Assembly: GCF_036226925.1 (NCBI RefSeq)
Contig: NZ_CP109031.1
Span: 9,114,001 to 9,178,000 of the forward strand
Reading direction: 5' to 3'
DNA from: Streptomyces sp. NBC_00659
GTDB lineage: Bacteria; Actinomycetota; Actinomycetes; Streptomycetales; Streptomycetaceae
DNA: 64,000 nucleotides
Of the stretch, positions 43,665-53,229 are shown piece after piece (position 1 is the first letter of the stretch; every line of letters begins with the position of its first letter). Both the position numbers and the translations under genes were made by a program. The notes below the pieces were generated by a model, which searched no databases, was not told the origin of the DNA, and saw only the letters and a program-made list of their open reading frames with translations.

Positions 43665-43906
43665 CCGGGGGTCCGTTCCGGGTGGGGGTGGATGAGGAGC
43701 GCGGTCAGGTTTCCAGGGGCCGGTGCGGTCGGGACGGCGCGGCTGCCGGGCCGCGGTGGGCGTGTCCGGGCCGGTGTCGCGTTCGGTGAGCCGACGGATG
43801 CCGAAGTCGTGGCCGCCGGCGATCCGGGTCCGCGCATTCGGCGTCGCCGAGGGCGGCGCCTCGGTGCTGGATGAACATGCTGGATCCCTTCCGGGCGCGT
43901 ACGGGG

Positions 43907-44743
43907 TCAGGTGAGGGCGAGGAGGCTGACGGCGACGGCGGCGGTGCCCAGGCCGACCAGCTGCCCGCGGTGGATCCGCTCGGCGAGCATGCCGCGGGCT
44001 AGCAGGACGGTGCCGGCCGGGTACAGGGCGGTGATCACGGCGACGACGGCCAGGTCGCCGCTCCGGGCGGCGAGCAGGAACAGCAGATTGGCCGCCGAGT
44101 CCAGCACGCCGGCCGCCGCCGATATCGCGAACGCGGGCTTCTCCGAGCCCAGGCGGCGGTACATCACCCCTGCCGCGGCGAGCGTGACGGCGGAGGAGAC
44201 CGCACGGCCGACGATCAGGGGTCCGACGCCGCTGTCCGCGGGCGCCTGGTGCAGGAAGATCAGCTGCAGCGCGATGGCGGCCCCGGCGCCGAAGGCCGAC
44301 AGCAGCGCGGTACGCGAGAGGCGCGCGGTTCCGGTGCCGCCTCCGGCGCTCACCAGTACCACCGCCGCCAGGGCCAGCGGCAGGCCGATCAGCCCGGCTG
44401 GGCCCAGCCGCTCACCCTGCACCAGACCGACACCCACCGGCAGCATGGCCGAGATCAGAGCGGTGAGGGGGGAGAGGACGTTCATCGGGCCGATCGCGAG
44501 CGTTCGGTAGAGCAGGGCGAACGCCGCGGCCGAGGCGACACCGGACGCCGCGCCCCAGGCGAGGGTCGACGGCGAGAAGGAGGCGCCGAGGAAGGGCCAC
44601 AGCAGCAGTTCGACGGTGAGCGAGGCCGGCGCGGCGATCATCACCGTGCGCAGGACGTGGGCCTTGCGGGCGCCGAGGCCGCCGAGGAAGTCGGCGCATC
44701 CGTAGGCCAGGGAGCTGCCCAGGGCCAGCAGCAGAGCGATCAC
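43907..44743 (-). CDS. EamA/DMT-family transporter
   Basis: A 278-residue, ten-helix drug/metabolite transporter. The two EamA halves are visible: IALLLALGSSLAYGCADFLGGLGAR and, after the midpoint, LLSAFGAGAAIALQLIFLHQAP ... VVAVITALYPAGTVLLARGMLAERIHRGQLVGLGTAAVAVSLLAL. GTG 44743 follows AAGGGATG and is preferred to the TTG at 44764. It is divergent from an XRE-cupin regulator, suggesting it exports or imports the compound sensed there. Substrate unknown. Confidence 0.9.
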   Translation of the reverse strand: MIALLLALGSSLAYGCADFLGGLGARKAHVLRTVMIAAPASLTVELLLWPFLGASFSPSTLAWGAASGVASAAAFALLYRTLAIGPMNVLSPLTALISAMLPVGVGLVQGERLGPAGLIGLPLALAAVVLVSAGGGTGTARLSRTALLSAFGAGAAIALQLIFLHQAPADSGVGPLIVGRAVSSAVTLAAAGVMYRRLGSEKPAFAISAAAGVLDSAANLLFLLAARSGDLAVVAVITALYPAGTVLLARGMLAERIHRGQLVGLGTAAVAVSLLALT

Positions 44744-44858
44744 GGGTACATCCCTTACGATCAATGGAACGACTACACCGTACAGTGCACCGACCGAAGC
44801 TGGTCAACCGAACGACTGTGTGGTGCAGTGCGGTGAACGCTGCCAGGAGGGGAGACCG

Positions 44859-45443
44859 ATGGCCGAGACCGAAGCGGCACTGCGGACGCTCGCGCACAAC
44901 GTCAGAGCCGCCCGCACCCGCGCCGGACTGTCCCTGGACGAACTCGGCCGCCGTGCCAAGGTCAGCAAGGGTGCCCTGGTCGGACTGGAGAAGGCCCAGG
45001 GCAACCCGAACTTCGCCACCCTGGTCCGCCTTGCCGACACCCTGGGCATCTCGGTGTCCGCACTGATGGAAGGCCCTGCCGAAGGCCGCGTCCGAGTGGT
45101 GACCGCCGATGCCGTCATGCCCTTGTGGGCCGGGGAGAAGGGAAGCGAGGCGAGGCTGATGCTGACCACCTCGGGACCGGCCCCGGTCGAGGTCTGGCGC
45201 TGGAAACTGGAACCGGGCGAGGAATACCCCAGTCATCCGCATCAAGCCGGCGTCGTGGAGACCGTCAGCGTCACCGCCGGACAGATGGTGCTCGTCGTCG
45301 ACAGCACCGAGTACGCCCTGGGGACCGGGCAGACCGCCACCTTCGAGGGCGACACCCCCCACACCTACCGCGGCTCAGGAGATCAGACCTGCCACCTGAT
45401 CATGACCGTTCACATCCCGCCCGGTCCCGCCGCCACGGCCTGA
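44859..45443 (+). CDS. XRE-family regulator with cupin domain
   Basis: A 194-residue regulator. HTH at residues 6-60 (LRTLAHNVRAARTRAGLSLDELGRRAKVSKGALVGLEKAQGNPNFATLVRLADTLGISVSALM), then a C-terminal cupin barrel (WRWKLEPGEEYPSHPHQAGVVETVSVTAGQMVLVVDSTEYALGTGQTATFEGDTPHTYRGSG) with His/Glu of the metal or ligand site. ATG 44859 is preceded by AGGAGGGGAG. HTH-cupin regulators commonly control a neighbouring transporter or catabolic gene; here the divergent EamA gene. Confidence 0.92.
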   Translation: MAETEAALRTLAHNVRAARTRAGLSLDELGRRAKVSKGALVGLEKAQGNPNFATLVRLADTLGISVSALMEGPAEGRVRVVTADAVMPLWAGEKGSEARLMLTTSGPAPVEVWRWKLEPGEEYPSHPHQAGVVETVSVTAGQMVLVVDSTEYALGTGQTATFEGDTPHTYRGSGDQTCHLIMTVHIPPGPAATA

Positions 45444-45565
45444 CCGGCGTTCCGCACGCTCCGACAGGGCAGTGGCACTGGCCCGGCGCGCTCCCGGCGG
45501 CGCCAGAGCCGGCACCCCCGCTCACTCAGGCATGGGCCACGCGCCGGGCAGGCACCGGCCAGGTA

Positions 45566-45892
45566 TCACGCGCTGCGCCGCGTCTTTCGCGCCGCCGTCT
45601 TCTTGGCCGCGGCCTTCTTGGCCGTGGTCTTCTTCTTGGGCAGGTCGTGGACGGTGGCGTCGTCGCCCCGGGACTTGCGGGCCTTGGCCACGGACCGGTA
45701 GCCCTTGCCGATCTCGGACTGCGCGACCTCGCGGCCCTCGATTTCGCAGATCTTGCGGCTTCGGACCCGGCCCATGTCCTCCAGGCGCACCTGGAGGAAG
45801 TGGATGCTGTGGTCCTCCCGGGCGTCGACCATGTGGATGGGCACGGTGACCAGGCCGAACGAGATGGCCCCGGGCCAGACGGTTCGGGGCAT
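45566..45892 (-). CDS. Internally deleted Ku protein
   Basis: A 108-residue frame. It begins as a normal bacterial Ku (MPRTVWPGAISFGLVTVPIHMVDAREDHSIHFLQVRLEDMGRVRSRKICEIEGREVAQSEIGKGY) and then jumps directly to the usual C-terminal tail (SVAKARKSRGDDATVHDLP followed by the Lys/Ala-rich KKTTAKKAAAKK). About 200 residues of the DNA-ring core are missing, but the frame is kept. It cannot form the end-joining ring, though the basic tail could still bind DNA or compete with other Ku copies. ATG 45892 is the family start. Confidence 0.85.
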   Translation of the reverse strand: MPRTVWPGAISFGLVTVPIHMVDAREDHSIHFLQVRLEDMGRVRSRKICEIEGREVAQSEIGKGYRSVAKARKSRGDDATVHDLPKKKTTAKKAAAKKTAARKTRRSA

Positions 45893-45991
45893 GGAAACCT
45901 CCGCGACAGGCTCCGAGGCCTTCAGCCTAGGAGCAGTCGCAGGCCAGGGCACGGCGAGCAGCGCAGGCAGCGGCACAGCGAGCTTCGCAGG

Positions 45992-47119
45992 TCAGAGGCC
46001 GCCCGTGTTGAGCAGCCTGTTGGGAGTGTCGGAGCGCACGCCACGGACGACACCGCGGGTGGCCGTGCGGTCGAGCCAGACGTGAGCCTCGTGAGCCGTG
46101 GCGTGGGGGTGTGCCGACAGATACAGCGCGATCACGCCGGTCGCGTGCGGGGCGGCCCAGGACGTCGCGCCGTCGTTCTCCGTGGTCGTACCACCGCCGG
46201 CGAGGGCGGCGGTCACCTTCTGGCCGGGGGCGTACAGGTCCACGCACCGTCCGTAACCCGATCCGTAGGAACCGCTGTCGGTCCACGCGCGGTCGTTCGA
46301 GGTGGAGGCCGCCACGACGATCGTGCCGGGGACGCCGGCCGGGGAGTGCTTGCAGGCGTCGTCATGGAAGTTGCCGGCCGACACCACCGTCGGGATCCCC
46401 GCGTCGACCATCTTCTTCACGGCGGACTCCAGAGCCGCCGACCGGTGGTCGAGGTTGAGCGACATGTTCACCACCGCGGGCTTCTGCGCGTGCGCGGTGA
46501 CCCACTTGACCGACTTCACCAGGGCCGCCTCCGCCGCCGCGGGGGAGCCGCCACCCTCGCTCTCGCACACGATGCCCTGGACCCGTACGAGCTCCGCCTT
46601 CGGGGCCACCCCGTACTTCGCCCCGCCGATGACGCCCGCGACGAACGTGCCGTGGCCGGTGCCCGCCTCGCTGAAGCAGTCACCGGAGTCCTTCGGGCCC
46701 ACGAAGTCGGCGCCGAGGCGGGCGCGTCCGCCGAACTCCTTGTGGGCGATGTCCATTCCGGTGTCGATCACATAGACGTGAACGCCCTTGCCCGTGGCCG
46801 TGGTGCTGAACTTCCCGTTGAGCGGCCGCGACCGCTGGTCGAGAATGTCGAGATTCCACGGCACCTGCCGAGTTGTGGCCCTCGCCGCGGCGAGCCCGGT
46901 CCCGGACGACGTCCCCACCGTGCCGTGGGACGTCGGCGCCCAGCCGGAGGACGGCTTGTCCCCGAAGGGCGTCACGGCCGCCCCCTCCTTACGCGAGGAG
47001 GGCTTCCCGCCTGCCGCCGCGCCGGCGTCCCCGCCGCAGGCGGAGGCCCCGAACACCGTTGCCATGGCCACCACCAGGAGACCGGCCTTCGTCACGTTCC
47101 GCGTCACAATTTCCCCCAT
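45992..47119 (-). CDS. Lipoprotein subtilisin-like (S8) serine protease
   Basis: A 375-residue protease. The signal TKAGLLVVAMATVFGASAC has a lipobox (Cys28), so the enzyme is membrane-tethered outside. Catalytic triad regions: Asp in VYVIDTGMD, His in GTGHGTFVAGVIGG, Ser in NDGATSWAAPHATGVIALYLS (the usual GTSMA is GATSWA here). An I9-like prosegment is not clear. ATG 47119 begins MGEIVTRNVTK. It stands between Ku and a small unknown gene. Confidence 0.92.
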   Translation of the reverse strand: MGEIVTRNVTKAGLLVVAMATVFGASACGGDAGAAAGGKPSSRKEGAAVTPFGDKPSSGWAPTSHGTVGTSSGTGLAAARATTRQVPWNLDILDQRSRPLNGKFSTTATGKGVHVYVIDTGMDIAHKEFGGRARLGADFVGPKDSGDCFSEAGTGHGTFVAGVIGGAKYGVAPKAELVRVQGIVCESEGGGSPAAAEAALVKSVKWVTAHAQKPAVVNMSLNLDHRSAALESAVKKMVDAGIPTVVSAGNFHDDACKHSPAGVPGTIVVAASTSNDRAWTDSGSYGSGYGRCVDLYAPGQKVTAALAGGGTTTENDGATSWAAPHATGVIALYLSAHPHATAHEAHVWLDRTATRGVVRGVRSDTPNRLLNTGGL

Positions 47120-47250
47120 GTCCCCGCCGCGTACACAGTCAGCGCACAAGACGACCACAGCGGGCGGGCGGTTCCGGTGGGGCGAGGAGCGGGTCCGTCC
47201 TCGTGCTCGGTGCCGGGGATCCGGGTCGCGGGCCGGCTCGAACGTGACGC

Positions 47251-47568
47251 CTACCAGTAGGTACGCGTGACCTTGTCGGGCAGTCGCCCCTGCCGCTCCG
47301 CCTCCCGGAGGATCGCCGATGCGACGGTCAGGAACGCACGGCGGAGTGCCGGGTCCGGGTCGGGGTTCTCCACGTTCCCGACGTTCTTGTCGAGGATCAT
47401 CCCGCCGAGGGATGTTCCCTCCGGTGTGCAGGCGCGGGCGACCGATGCCTCCGGATCGATCAGGACGTTCCCGGTGGCGCCCTCGATGGTTTCCCACGCG
47501 TAGACGGATCCTGCTTCGAAAGAAAGGATCTTCCTGCACGCCACTGACGCTGTCACGGCAATGTCCAC
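47251..47568 (-). CDS. Small hypothetical protein
   Basis: A 105-residue protein from GTG 47568 (VDIAVTASVACRKILSFEAGSVYAWETIEGATGNVLIDPEASVARACTPEG). Codons are well chosen for Streptomyces. Two Cys and a helical end (ALRRAFLTVASAILREAERQGRLPDKV). Unrecognised; gap to the subtilase is 131 bases. Confidence 0.6.
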   Translation of the reverse strand: MDIAVTASVACRKILSFEAGSVYAWETIEGATGNVLIDPEASVARACTPEGTSLGGMILDKNVGNVENPDPDPALRRAFLTVASAILREAERQGRLPDKVTRTYW

Positions 47569-47664
47569 CAGTTCGCTCGTGCCAGGGACTTGATCACCCG
47601 AATCCTATGCCGTCCGCCGCGGGAGCCGTCTTGCCGCGCGGCAGCCGCGGACCACTCATGCCGC

Positions 47665-48543
47665 TCATGGGGTCTGCCCGGCGGCGGCATCGCGCAGCAG
47701 TTGCCGTACTCCGCGAACAGGGCGGTATCCGAAGGCGTTCACCGCGGCGGTCGAGTCGTAGACCCGGTCCAGACGATCCGGCAGGGGCCATCCCCGGTCG
47801 CGGAATGCCTCGAAGACGTCCGGAGCCCGGCCGGCGAGGACCGCGCCCGCGTCATGGTGAAGGGCGAGGCAGTCCTCTCGGCGAAACGGGTGCGGCCCGG
47901 AGATGTTGAACCTGCCGGTCACCGAGGAGTGCGTCACGGCCAGCACCCCCGCCGCCGCGACGTCGGCCACGTCGACCGCCCGGTGCAGCAGGTGGCGGGC
48001 CCGTACAGGCAGCGGCTCCGGGAAGCATCGCGCCATGCGCAGCGTGACCGAGGAAACGCCGCAGGCGGCGACCAGGTCCTCGGCGGCCAGTTTGGTCTCG
48101 TCGTAGATGTCCCGGGGAAGCGGCATGAGCTGCTCGTCCACCCAGACCGCGCGGTCCGTGGGTACCAGGGCGTGTCCGTAGACGCTTGTGCTGCTGACAT
48201 AGAGGACACGCCGTACGTCGAACCGGGCGGCGTCGTCGAGCAGTTCTGCGGTCACGCCCACGTTCACGGCGCGGAACTCCTCATCGGCCACGCGCCCGAC
48301 GTGCGGGGCGTGGAGCGCGGCGGCATGGACCAGGACGTCAGCCGGCCGTAACGCGGCCCGCCGCACGCGGCGATCCCGTAGGTCCGCGACGGCACTTGTC
48401 CAAGGACCGGGCACGCGGTCCAGGCCACGGACCACCCAGCCGGCCGCGTGGAAAGCCGCTGCCAGAGCCGATCCGACCCGGCCCGAACTTCCGGTGACCG
48501 CAACCACCCCGACAGGGTCTCTTCTGCTCCGCTCCGAGCGCAC
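47665..48543 (-). CDS. NAD-dependent epimerase/dehydratase
   Basis: A 292-residue extended short-chain dehydrogenase. Nucleotide-binding VAVTGSSGRVGSALAAAF, active-site LYVSSTSVYG and YDETKLAAEDLV (Tyr-Xn-Lys) are present, then GRFNISGPHPFRREDCLALHHDAG. GTG 48543 is chosen; the longer frame from 48705 overlaps the 3' end of metX and lacks family sequence. Substrate is likely a nucleotide sugar or aldehyde. It is just downstream of metX on the same strand. Confidence 0.85.
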   Translation of the reverse strand: MRSERSRRDPVGVVAVTGSSGRVGSALAAAFHAAGWVVRGLDRVPGPWTSAVADLRDRRVRRAALRPADVLVHAAALHAPHVGRVADEEFRAVNVGVTAELLDDAARFDVRRVLYVSSTSVYGHALVPTDRAVWVDEQLMPLPRDIYDETKLAAEDLVAACGVSSVTLRMARCFPEPLPVRARHLLHRAVDVADVAAAGVLAVTHSSVTGRFNISGPHPFRREDCLALHHDAGAVLAGRAPDVFEAFRDRGWPLPDRLDRVYDSTAAVNAFGYRPVRGVRQLLRDAAAGQTP

Positions 48544-48661
48544 CTGCTGATTCTGTCGCTCGCTCGCTCGCGCGCGGATGCGATCGGAGCAGGCCGGCCA
48601 CCGCGGACCGGGCCGCTCCTCGCACACCTCGCGCACCCTCGCCGAACCAGTCGACGAGCCG

Positions 48662-49834
48662 TCAGGTCCGTTTCCGATCGGCGTGTTTCGAGGGAAGGAG
48701 TTCACCCACGAGTGCTGCCACCTGTTCCACCTCGATGAGGAAGCCGTCGTGGCCGTAGGGGGATTCGATCAGCCGGAGACCGTCGGCCGTGGAGATGCCT
48801 CCCGCCAGTTCCGACTGCTGGGCCGGTGGGTAGAGGCGGTCGGAGCCGACTCCGGCCACGAGGGTGCGCGCGGTCACCCGCCGCAGCGCGGCACGCACAC
48901 CACCACGGCCCCGGCCGATGTCGTGGCTGTTCATGGCCTCGGACAGCACGACGTAGCTGCCCGCGTCGAAGCGCCTCACCAGCTTGGCCGCGTGATGGCC
49001 GAGGTAGGACTCGACCTGGTACCGGCCGCCGTTCCAGGGGTCCTCCGCGCCCTGGGGCGTACGTCCGAAGCGGACATGGAGTTCCGGCTCGCTGCGGTAG
49101 GTGACATGGGCGATGCGTCGGGCCAGGCCAAGACCTGTGTGGGGGCCACGGCCGGTGTCGTGGTAGTCGCCTCCGAGCCAGTTCCGGTCGGAGCGGATGG
49201 CACGCAGCTGGATGTCGGCCCAGGCGATCTGCTCGGCGCTCGCCGAGGCGCTCGTGGCGAGCAGCAGGAGGGCACCGGTTCGTTCGGGATACGACACAGC
49301 CCATTCCAGAGCCCGCATCCCGCCCATCGAACCGCCGACCACCAGCGCCCAGCGGTCGATGCCGAGCATGTCGGCCAGGCCGGCCTCGGCCGCCACCTGG
49401 TCACGCTGCGTCAGAAAGGGAAAGTCACCGCCCCAGTGGCGTCCCCCCGGCGTGAGCGACGAGGGCCCGGTACTGCCTTGGCAGCCTCCGAGGACGTTCG
49501 GAGCCACGACGAACCAGCGGTCCGGGTCCAGGGCCCGTCCCGGTCCGACGAGCCCGTCCCACCAGCCCGGGGTGGGGTGCCCGGGTCCGGCCGGTCCGGC
49601 GACGTGACTGTCCCCGGTGAGAGCGTGCAGGACAAGGACGGCATTGGAGGCGTCCGGCGCGAGTCGTCCCCACGTCTCGAACGCCAGCCGCACACCCGGC
49701 AGTTCACCGCCCGCCTCCAGCGGAAGGGGCTTCTCCCGGCTGTACCACCGGCGACGCCCCGGCGGGTCCCCCTCCCGCCAGGCACCGGTGGCCGGCGGGA
49801 GAGGTTCCTGACGAGGTGTCAGTACGGAGTTCAG
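48662..49834 (-). CDS. metX: Homoserine O-acetyltransferase, CTG start
   Basis: An alpha/beta-hydrolase that acetylates homoserine for methionine synthesis. About 390 residues: VLVLHALTGDSHVAG, the nucleophile elbow VVGGSMGGMRALEW, the DSDRLYPP-like GVGSDRLYPPAQQ region (Asp) and SPYGHDGFLIE (His). In the correct frame no ATG, GTG or TTG precedes the family start; the likely start is the CTG at 49834, which overlaps the metY stop as CTGA, exactly where other genomes have ATGA. It is translated with metY. Confidence 0.9.
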   Translation of the reverse strand: MNSVLTPRQEPLPPATGAWREGDPPGRRRWYSREKPLPLEAGGELPGVRLAFETWGRLAPDASNAVLVLHALTGDSHVAGPAGPGHPTPGWWDGLVGPGRALDPDRWFVVAPNVLGGCQGSTGPSSLTPGGRHWGGDFPFLTQRDQVAAEAGLADMLGIDRWALVVGGSMGGMRALEWAVSYPERTGALLLLATSASASAEQIAWADIQLRAIRSDRNWLGGDYHDTGRGPHTGLGLARRIAHVTYRSEPELHVRFGRTPQGAEDPWNGGRYQVESYLGHHAAKLVRRFDAGSYVVLSEAMNSHDIGRGRGGVRAALRRVTARTLVAGVGSDRLYPPAQQSELAGGISTADGLRLIESPYGHDGFLIEVEQVAALVGELLPSKHADRKRT

Positions 49835-51192
49835 GACGCGCCCTTGGCCGCGCGGAAGCCTGCCTCCAGGTCCGCCTTGAGGTCGGCGAGGTTCTCGATG
49901 CCGACCGACAGACGCACCAGACCCGGTGAGGTGCCCGTCGCGACGAGCTGCTCGTCGTTCAGCTGGCTGTGGGTGGTGGACGCCGGGTGGATGATCAGGC
50001 TGCGTACGTCGCCGATGTTGGCGAGATGGCTGAACAGTTCGACAGCGTCCACGAACCGCTTGCCCGCCTCCACCCCGTCCCGCAGCTCGAAGGAGACCAC
50101 GGCACCGGCGCCGCGCGGCAGATACCTCCGGCCCGCCTCGTACCACGTGCTGGACTCGAGCCCCGGGTAGTGGACCGCGGCCACCTCGTCGCGCTGCTCC
50201 AGCCATTCGGCGAGTGCCTGGGCGTTCGCCGAGTGCCGCTCGATGCGCAGGCTCAGTGTCTCCACGCCCTGCAGCAGCAGGAACGAGGAGTGCGGGGAGA
50301 GCGCAGGGCCGAGGTCGCGCAACAGTTGCACCCGAAGCTTGACCGCGAAGGCACCCGGGCCGAGGGCCGGCCAGTACCGCAGCCCGTGATAGCTCGGGTC
50401 CGGCTCGGTGAAGTCCGGGAACCGCTCGGCGTGCGCGCCGAAGTCGAAGGTGCCGCCGTCGACGACCACACCCGCGATGGTCGTGCCGTGCCCGCCCAGG
50501 AACTTGGTGGCCGAGTGGACGACGATGTCCGCACCGTGCTCAAGGGGGCGCAGCAGATACGGAGTCGGGACGGTGTTGTCCACGATCAGCGGCACGCCCT
50601 CGGCGTGTGCGGCGTCCGCGACCGCCCGCACGTCCAGCACGTTGCCGCGCGGGTTGCCCAGCGTCTCCGCGAACAGCGCCTTGGTGTTCGGCCGGATCGC
50701 CGCCCGCCATGCCTCGATGTCGTCGGGGTCGTCGACGAACGAGACGTCGATACCGAACTTGGGGAGCGTGTGCCGGAAGAGGTTGTACGTACCGCCGTAC
50801 AGCGACGTACTGGAGACGATGTGGTCGCCCGCGCTCGCGAGCGTCAGGATGGCCAGCGTCTCCGCCGCCTGCCCGGAGGAGAGCGCGACGGCCGCCACAC
50901 CGCCTTCCAGTGCGGCGATCCGCTGCTCGAAGACATCCTGGGTGGGGTTGTGGATGCGGGTGTAGATGTTGCCCGGTTCGGCCAGCGAGAAGAGATCGGC
51001 CGCGTGCCGGGTGTCCCGGAACACGAACGACGTCGTCTGGTAGATCGGCGTCGCCCGGGCGCCGGTCGTCGGGTCGGGCGTGGCTCCGGCATGGATCTGC
51101 TTGGTCTCGAAGGACCATGCCGAGGTGTCAGGTCCGGCGGGTGCGTCCTCGGGGGTGTGGCCTGCGGTGACGGAGTCGATGGGCTGGCTCAT
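49831..51192 (-). CDS. metY: O-acetylhomoserine aminocarboxypropyltransferase
   Basis: A 453-residue PLP enzyme that makes homocysteine from O-acetylhomoserine and sulfide. Recognisable parts: [57 protein letters not shown], and the PLP-lysine site [17 protein letters not shown]. The end GFRAAKGAS overlaps metX. ATG 51192 is the start. Upstream lie direct repeats and a cysteine-containing leader ORF, so expression is probably controlled by sulfur supply. Confidence 0.97.
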   Translation of the reverse strand: MSQPIDSVTAGHTPEDAPAGPDTSAWSFETKQIHAGATPDPTTGARATPIYQTTSFVFRDTRHAADLFSLAEPGNIYTRIHNPTQDVFEQRIAALEGGVAAVALSSGQAAETLAILTLASAGDHIVSSTSLYGGTYNLFRHTLPKFGIDVSFVDDPDDIEAWRAAIRPNTKALFAETLGNPRGNVLDVRAVADAAHAEGVPLIVDNTVPTPYLLRPLEHGADIVVHSATKFLGGHGTTIAGVVVDGGTFDFGAHAERFPDFTEPDPSYHGLRYWPALGPGAFAVKLRVQLLRDLGPALSPHSSFLLLQGVETLSLRIERHSANAQALAEWLEQRDEVAAVHYPGLESSTWYEAGRRYLPRGAGAVVSFELRDGVEAGKRFVDAVELFSHLANIGDVRSLIIHPASTTHSQLNDEQLVATGTSPGLVRLSVGIENLADLKADLEAGFRAAKGAS

Positions 51193-51229
51193 GGTGCTGC
51201 TCCCTGTACGGAGGGTGGGAACGGGAAGG

Positions 51230-51306
51230 CGTGAGGGACCCACGGCGTTGTGGACGCGCGAGGGACCCCGGTGCCGTGGACGTGTGAAGGACCCGCGGCG
51301 CTTCGG
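51230..51306 (-). repeat. Imperfect ~26-bp direct repeats upstream of metY
   Basis: Units at 51230-51256 and 51257-51282 and a partial third at 51283-51306 share GAGGGACCC...CGG.G..GTGGACG. They lie in the untranslated leader between the leader ORF and metY. Confidence 0.6.
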
Positions 51307-51380
51307 ACCACTGCCGGCACGGCGGCAGCGGTCAGCGCTGGGCGGTGAAGAAGATGCTGGTCAGAAGCCGGAGCGCGATG

Positions 51381-51455
51381 TCAGCTCGCGGCGCGACAAC
51401 CGGTGGTGGTGACACGCACGTAATCGACGTGGCGGCGGGTCACGAGCACGGTCAT
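51381..51455 (-). CDS. Leader peptide upstream of metYX
   Basis: A 24-codon ORF, ATG 51455 to TGA 51381. It reads MTVLVTRRHVDYVRVTT and has a TGT cysteine codon at position 20. The TRRHVD-xx-RV core is the hallmark of the small leader peptides found before sulfur genes in actinobacteria. A 6-bp hairpin (51311-51316 / 51323-51328) follows before metY. Translation stalling at cysteine is the presumed sensor. Too short for ordinary gene calls. Confidence 0.7.
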   Translation of the reverse strand: MTVLVTRRHVDYVRVTTTGCRAAS

Positions 51456-51554
51456 GAGCCCAGGTAACCACACGGGAGCGTCAGGAACCAGCAAGGCGGA
51501 GGTGTTTCATGCGTTCGAGGGCTGCCGGATGCGCTCCTCAGGGCGTGCGGAGGC

Positions 51555-51923
51555 TCAGGCCTGCCCGGTCCGGCGTGCCAGGCGGGCGCGCAGACGCGTC
51601 AGGCGGCCGATCTCCGCGTCGATGGCCGCCAGCCGGCGTTCGACCACGCCGGAGCCCGGAGAATCCGGTTCGCCGCCGGTGCAGGGAGGGTGTGGATTCT
51701 CGACCAGGAGCTGGATCCGGTCGGCGATGCCGCGCAGGTCCTCGACGGTCAGACCGAGGCCGAGCAGTTCGCGGATGACGCGGACCCGGGCCACCTCGTC
51801 CGGCCCGTAACGGCGTTGGCCGGCGGCCGTACGCTGTGGCGGGGGCAGCAGTCCGCGCTCCTCGTAGAACCGCAGGGCCCGTGGGGTGGTCCCGGCCGCT
51901 GCCGCCGCGTCTCCGATCCGCAT
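51555..51923 (-). CDS. MerR-family regulator
   Basis: A 122-residue regulator: HTH MRIGDAAAAAGTTPRALRFYEERGLLPPPQRTAAGQRRYGPDEVARVRVIRELLGLGLTVEDLRGIADRI, then a long dimerisation helix (VERRLAAIDAEIGRLTRLRARLARR). ATG 51923 has GAGGTGG upstream. Two Cys-free; no metal ligand cluster. It is just downstream of an oxidoreductase gene on the same strand (gap about 58 bases), which it may regulate. Confidence 0.88.
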   Translation of the reverse strand: MRIGDAAAAAGTTPRALRFYEERGLLPPPQRTAAGQRRYGPDEVARVRVIRELLGLGLTVEDLRGIADRIQLLVENPHPPCTGGEPDSPGSGVVERRLAAIDAEIGRLTRLRARLARRTGQA

Positions 51924-51981
51924 GGCCACCTCGCCTCGCATCGTGTCGGGCGCTCGCCCGCGGTGCACGGCGGCGAGCGCT

Positions 51982-53018
51982 TCAGCGGGATGGCAGTTCC
52001 ACGAGCACGGTGCCGAAGTGCCGCCCCTCGAACAGTTCCTGCAACGCTCGGGGCGCTCGTTCCATGCCCGGGATCCGCACGTGCGGAAAGGTGATCTCAC
52101 CCTTGCGCAGCCAGTCGCCGAACCGCTCGGCCCACTCCCGTGCCACGTCGGGATGGTCGGTGCCGCTGTATCCGCGCAGGGTGATCCCCTGGGTGATGAC
52201 GCGGAAGGTGTCGATCTCCGCCGGAGCGCTGCCGCCGTCCCGGTGCGGTGACAACTGGCCGGACAGCGCACCGACGAGCGCGACGCGGGCACCGTGGCGC
52301 GCCGCCCCGAGCGCGGCGGCCAGTTGTTCACCGCCCACCGTGTCCAGTACGACGTCGATGCCTTCGGGCGCCGCGGTGCTCAACTGCTCTGTCAGAGAAA
52401 TCGATTGGTCGCCGGGCACCACCACCGCGTCGTAGCCCAGTTCGCTCCGCAGCCGCTCGGCCTTGGCCGGAGAACGCGTACTGCCGATCACCCTTCCGGC
52501 ACCCAGCAGCCTGGCGACCGGGCCGGCCAGCGACCCCACCCCGCCCGCCGCCCCGGTGACGAGGACGGTGTCGCCCGGCCGGATGCGGGCGAGCCGGGTC
52601 AGCGCGCCGTAGGCGGCCGCGCCCGACGACAGGTGCGCGGCCGGATCGGGCAGCGCATCGCCGACCGCGGCGCAGTCCGCCGCGGCCACCAGCGCGTACT
52701 CGCGCCACCCGAGCAGGTGCGTGACGACCTCTCCCGGTCGCAGCGCGCTGTCCGGTCCCGCGGCGACGACCTCGCCGACGGCGGGGCCGAAGAGCGCGTC
52801 GCCCACGTGGATCGTCGGCAGCGGCACCCCCTCGGGCGCGCCTCCCATCAACGTGCGCAGCCCCGGGAAGACGAGGAAGTACCGGTTGCTGACGATGACT
52901 TGTCCGGGGCCGGGTTCAGGAAGCGGTTGGGCGACGACGCCGAGTTCGGGACCGGGCAGCGCCTTGGGCTCGGTCACGAGACGGACCTCGCGGGTGACGG
53001 ACGGCAGAGCGGCCATGA
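51982..53018 (-). CDS. NADP-dependent oxidoreductase (MDR, curcumin/alkenal reductase-like)
   Basis: A 345-residue medium-chain reductase without zinc ligands. VGDALFGPAVGEVVAAG, DTVLVTGAAGGVGSLAGPVARLLGAGRVIGSTRSPAKAERLRSELGYDAVV (NADPH-binding AAxGGVG turn) and DVVLDTVGGEQLAAALG match the 2-alkenal/prostaglandin reductase group. ATG 53018 follows GGAGCTCGATTC. It probably detoxifies alkenals or quinones; a MerR gene follows. Confidence 0.92.
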
Positions 53019-53229
53019 ATCGAGCTCCTGGAATGCGAAGGTGAGGCCCGGCGGTGGCGACGGGCCGAACGGGCTCGCACACGCTATTTCCTGCCGTACG
53101 CGTCAAGGGCAAGCGCCGCCCGTCGCGACTTCACCGCCGGACAACCGGAGAAACCCTCCGTGTCCGCCATGCAAGACCCGCCCTGATTTTCTTGACCACC
53201 GTGGTGGCCGTCTGCTGAACTCCCGTCTC

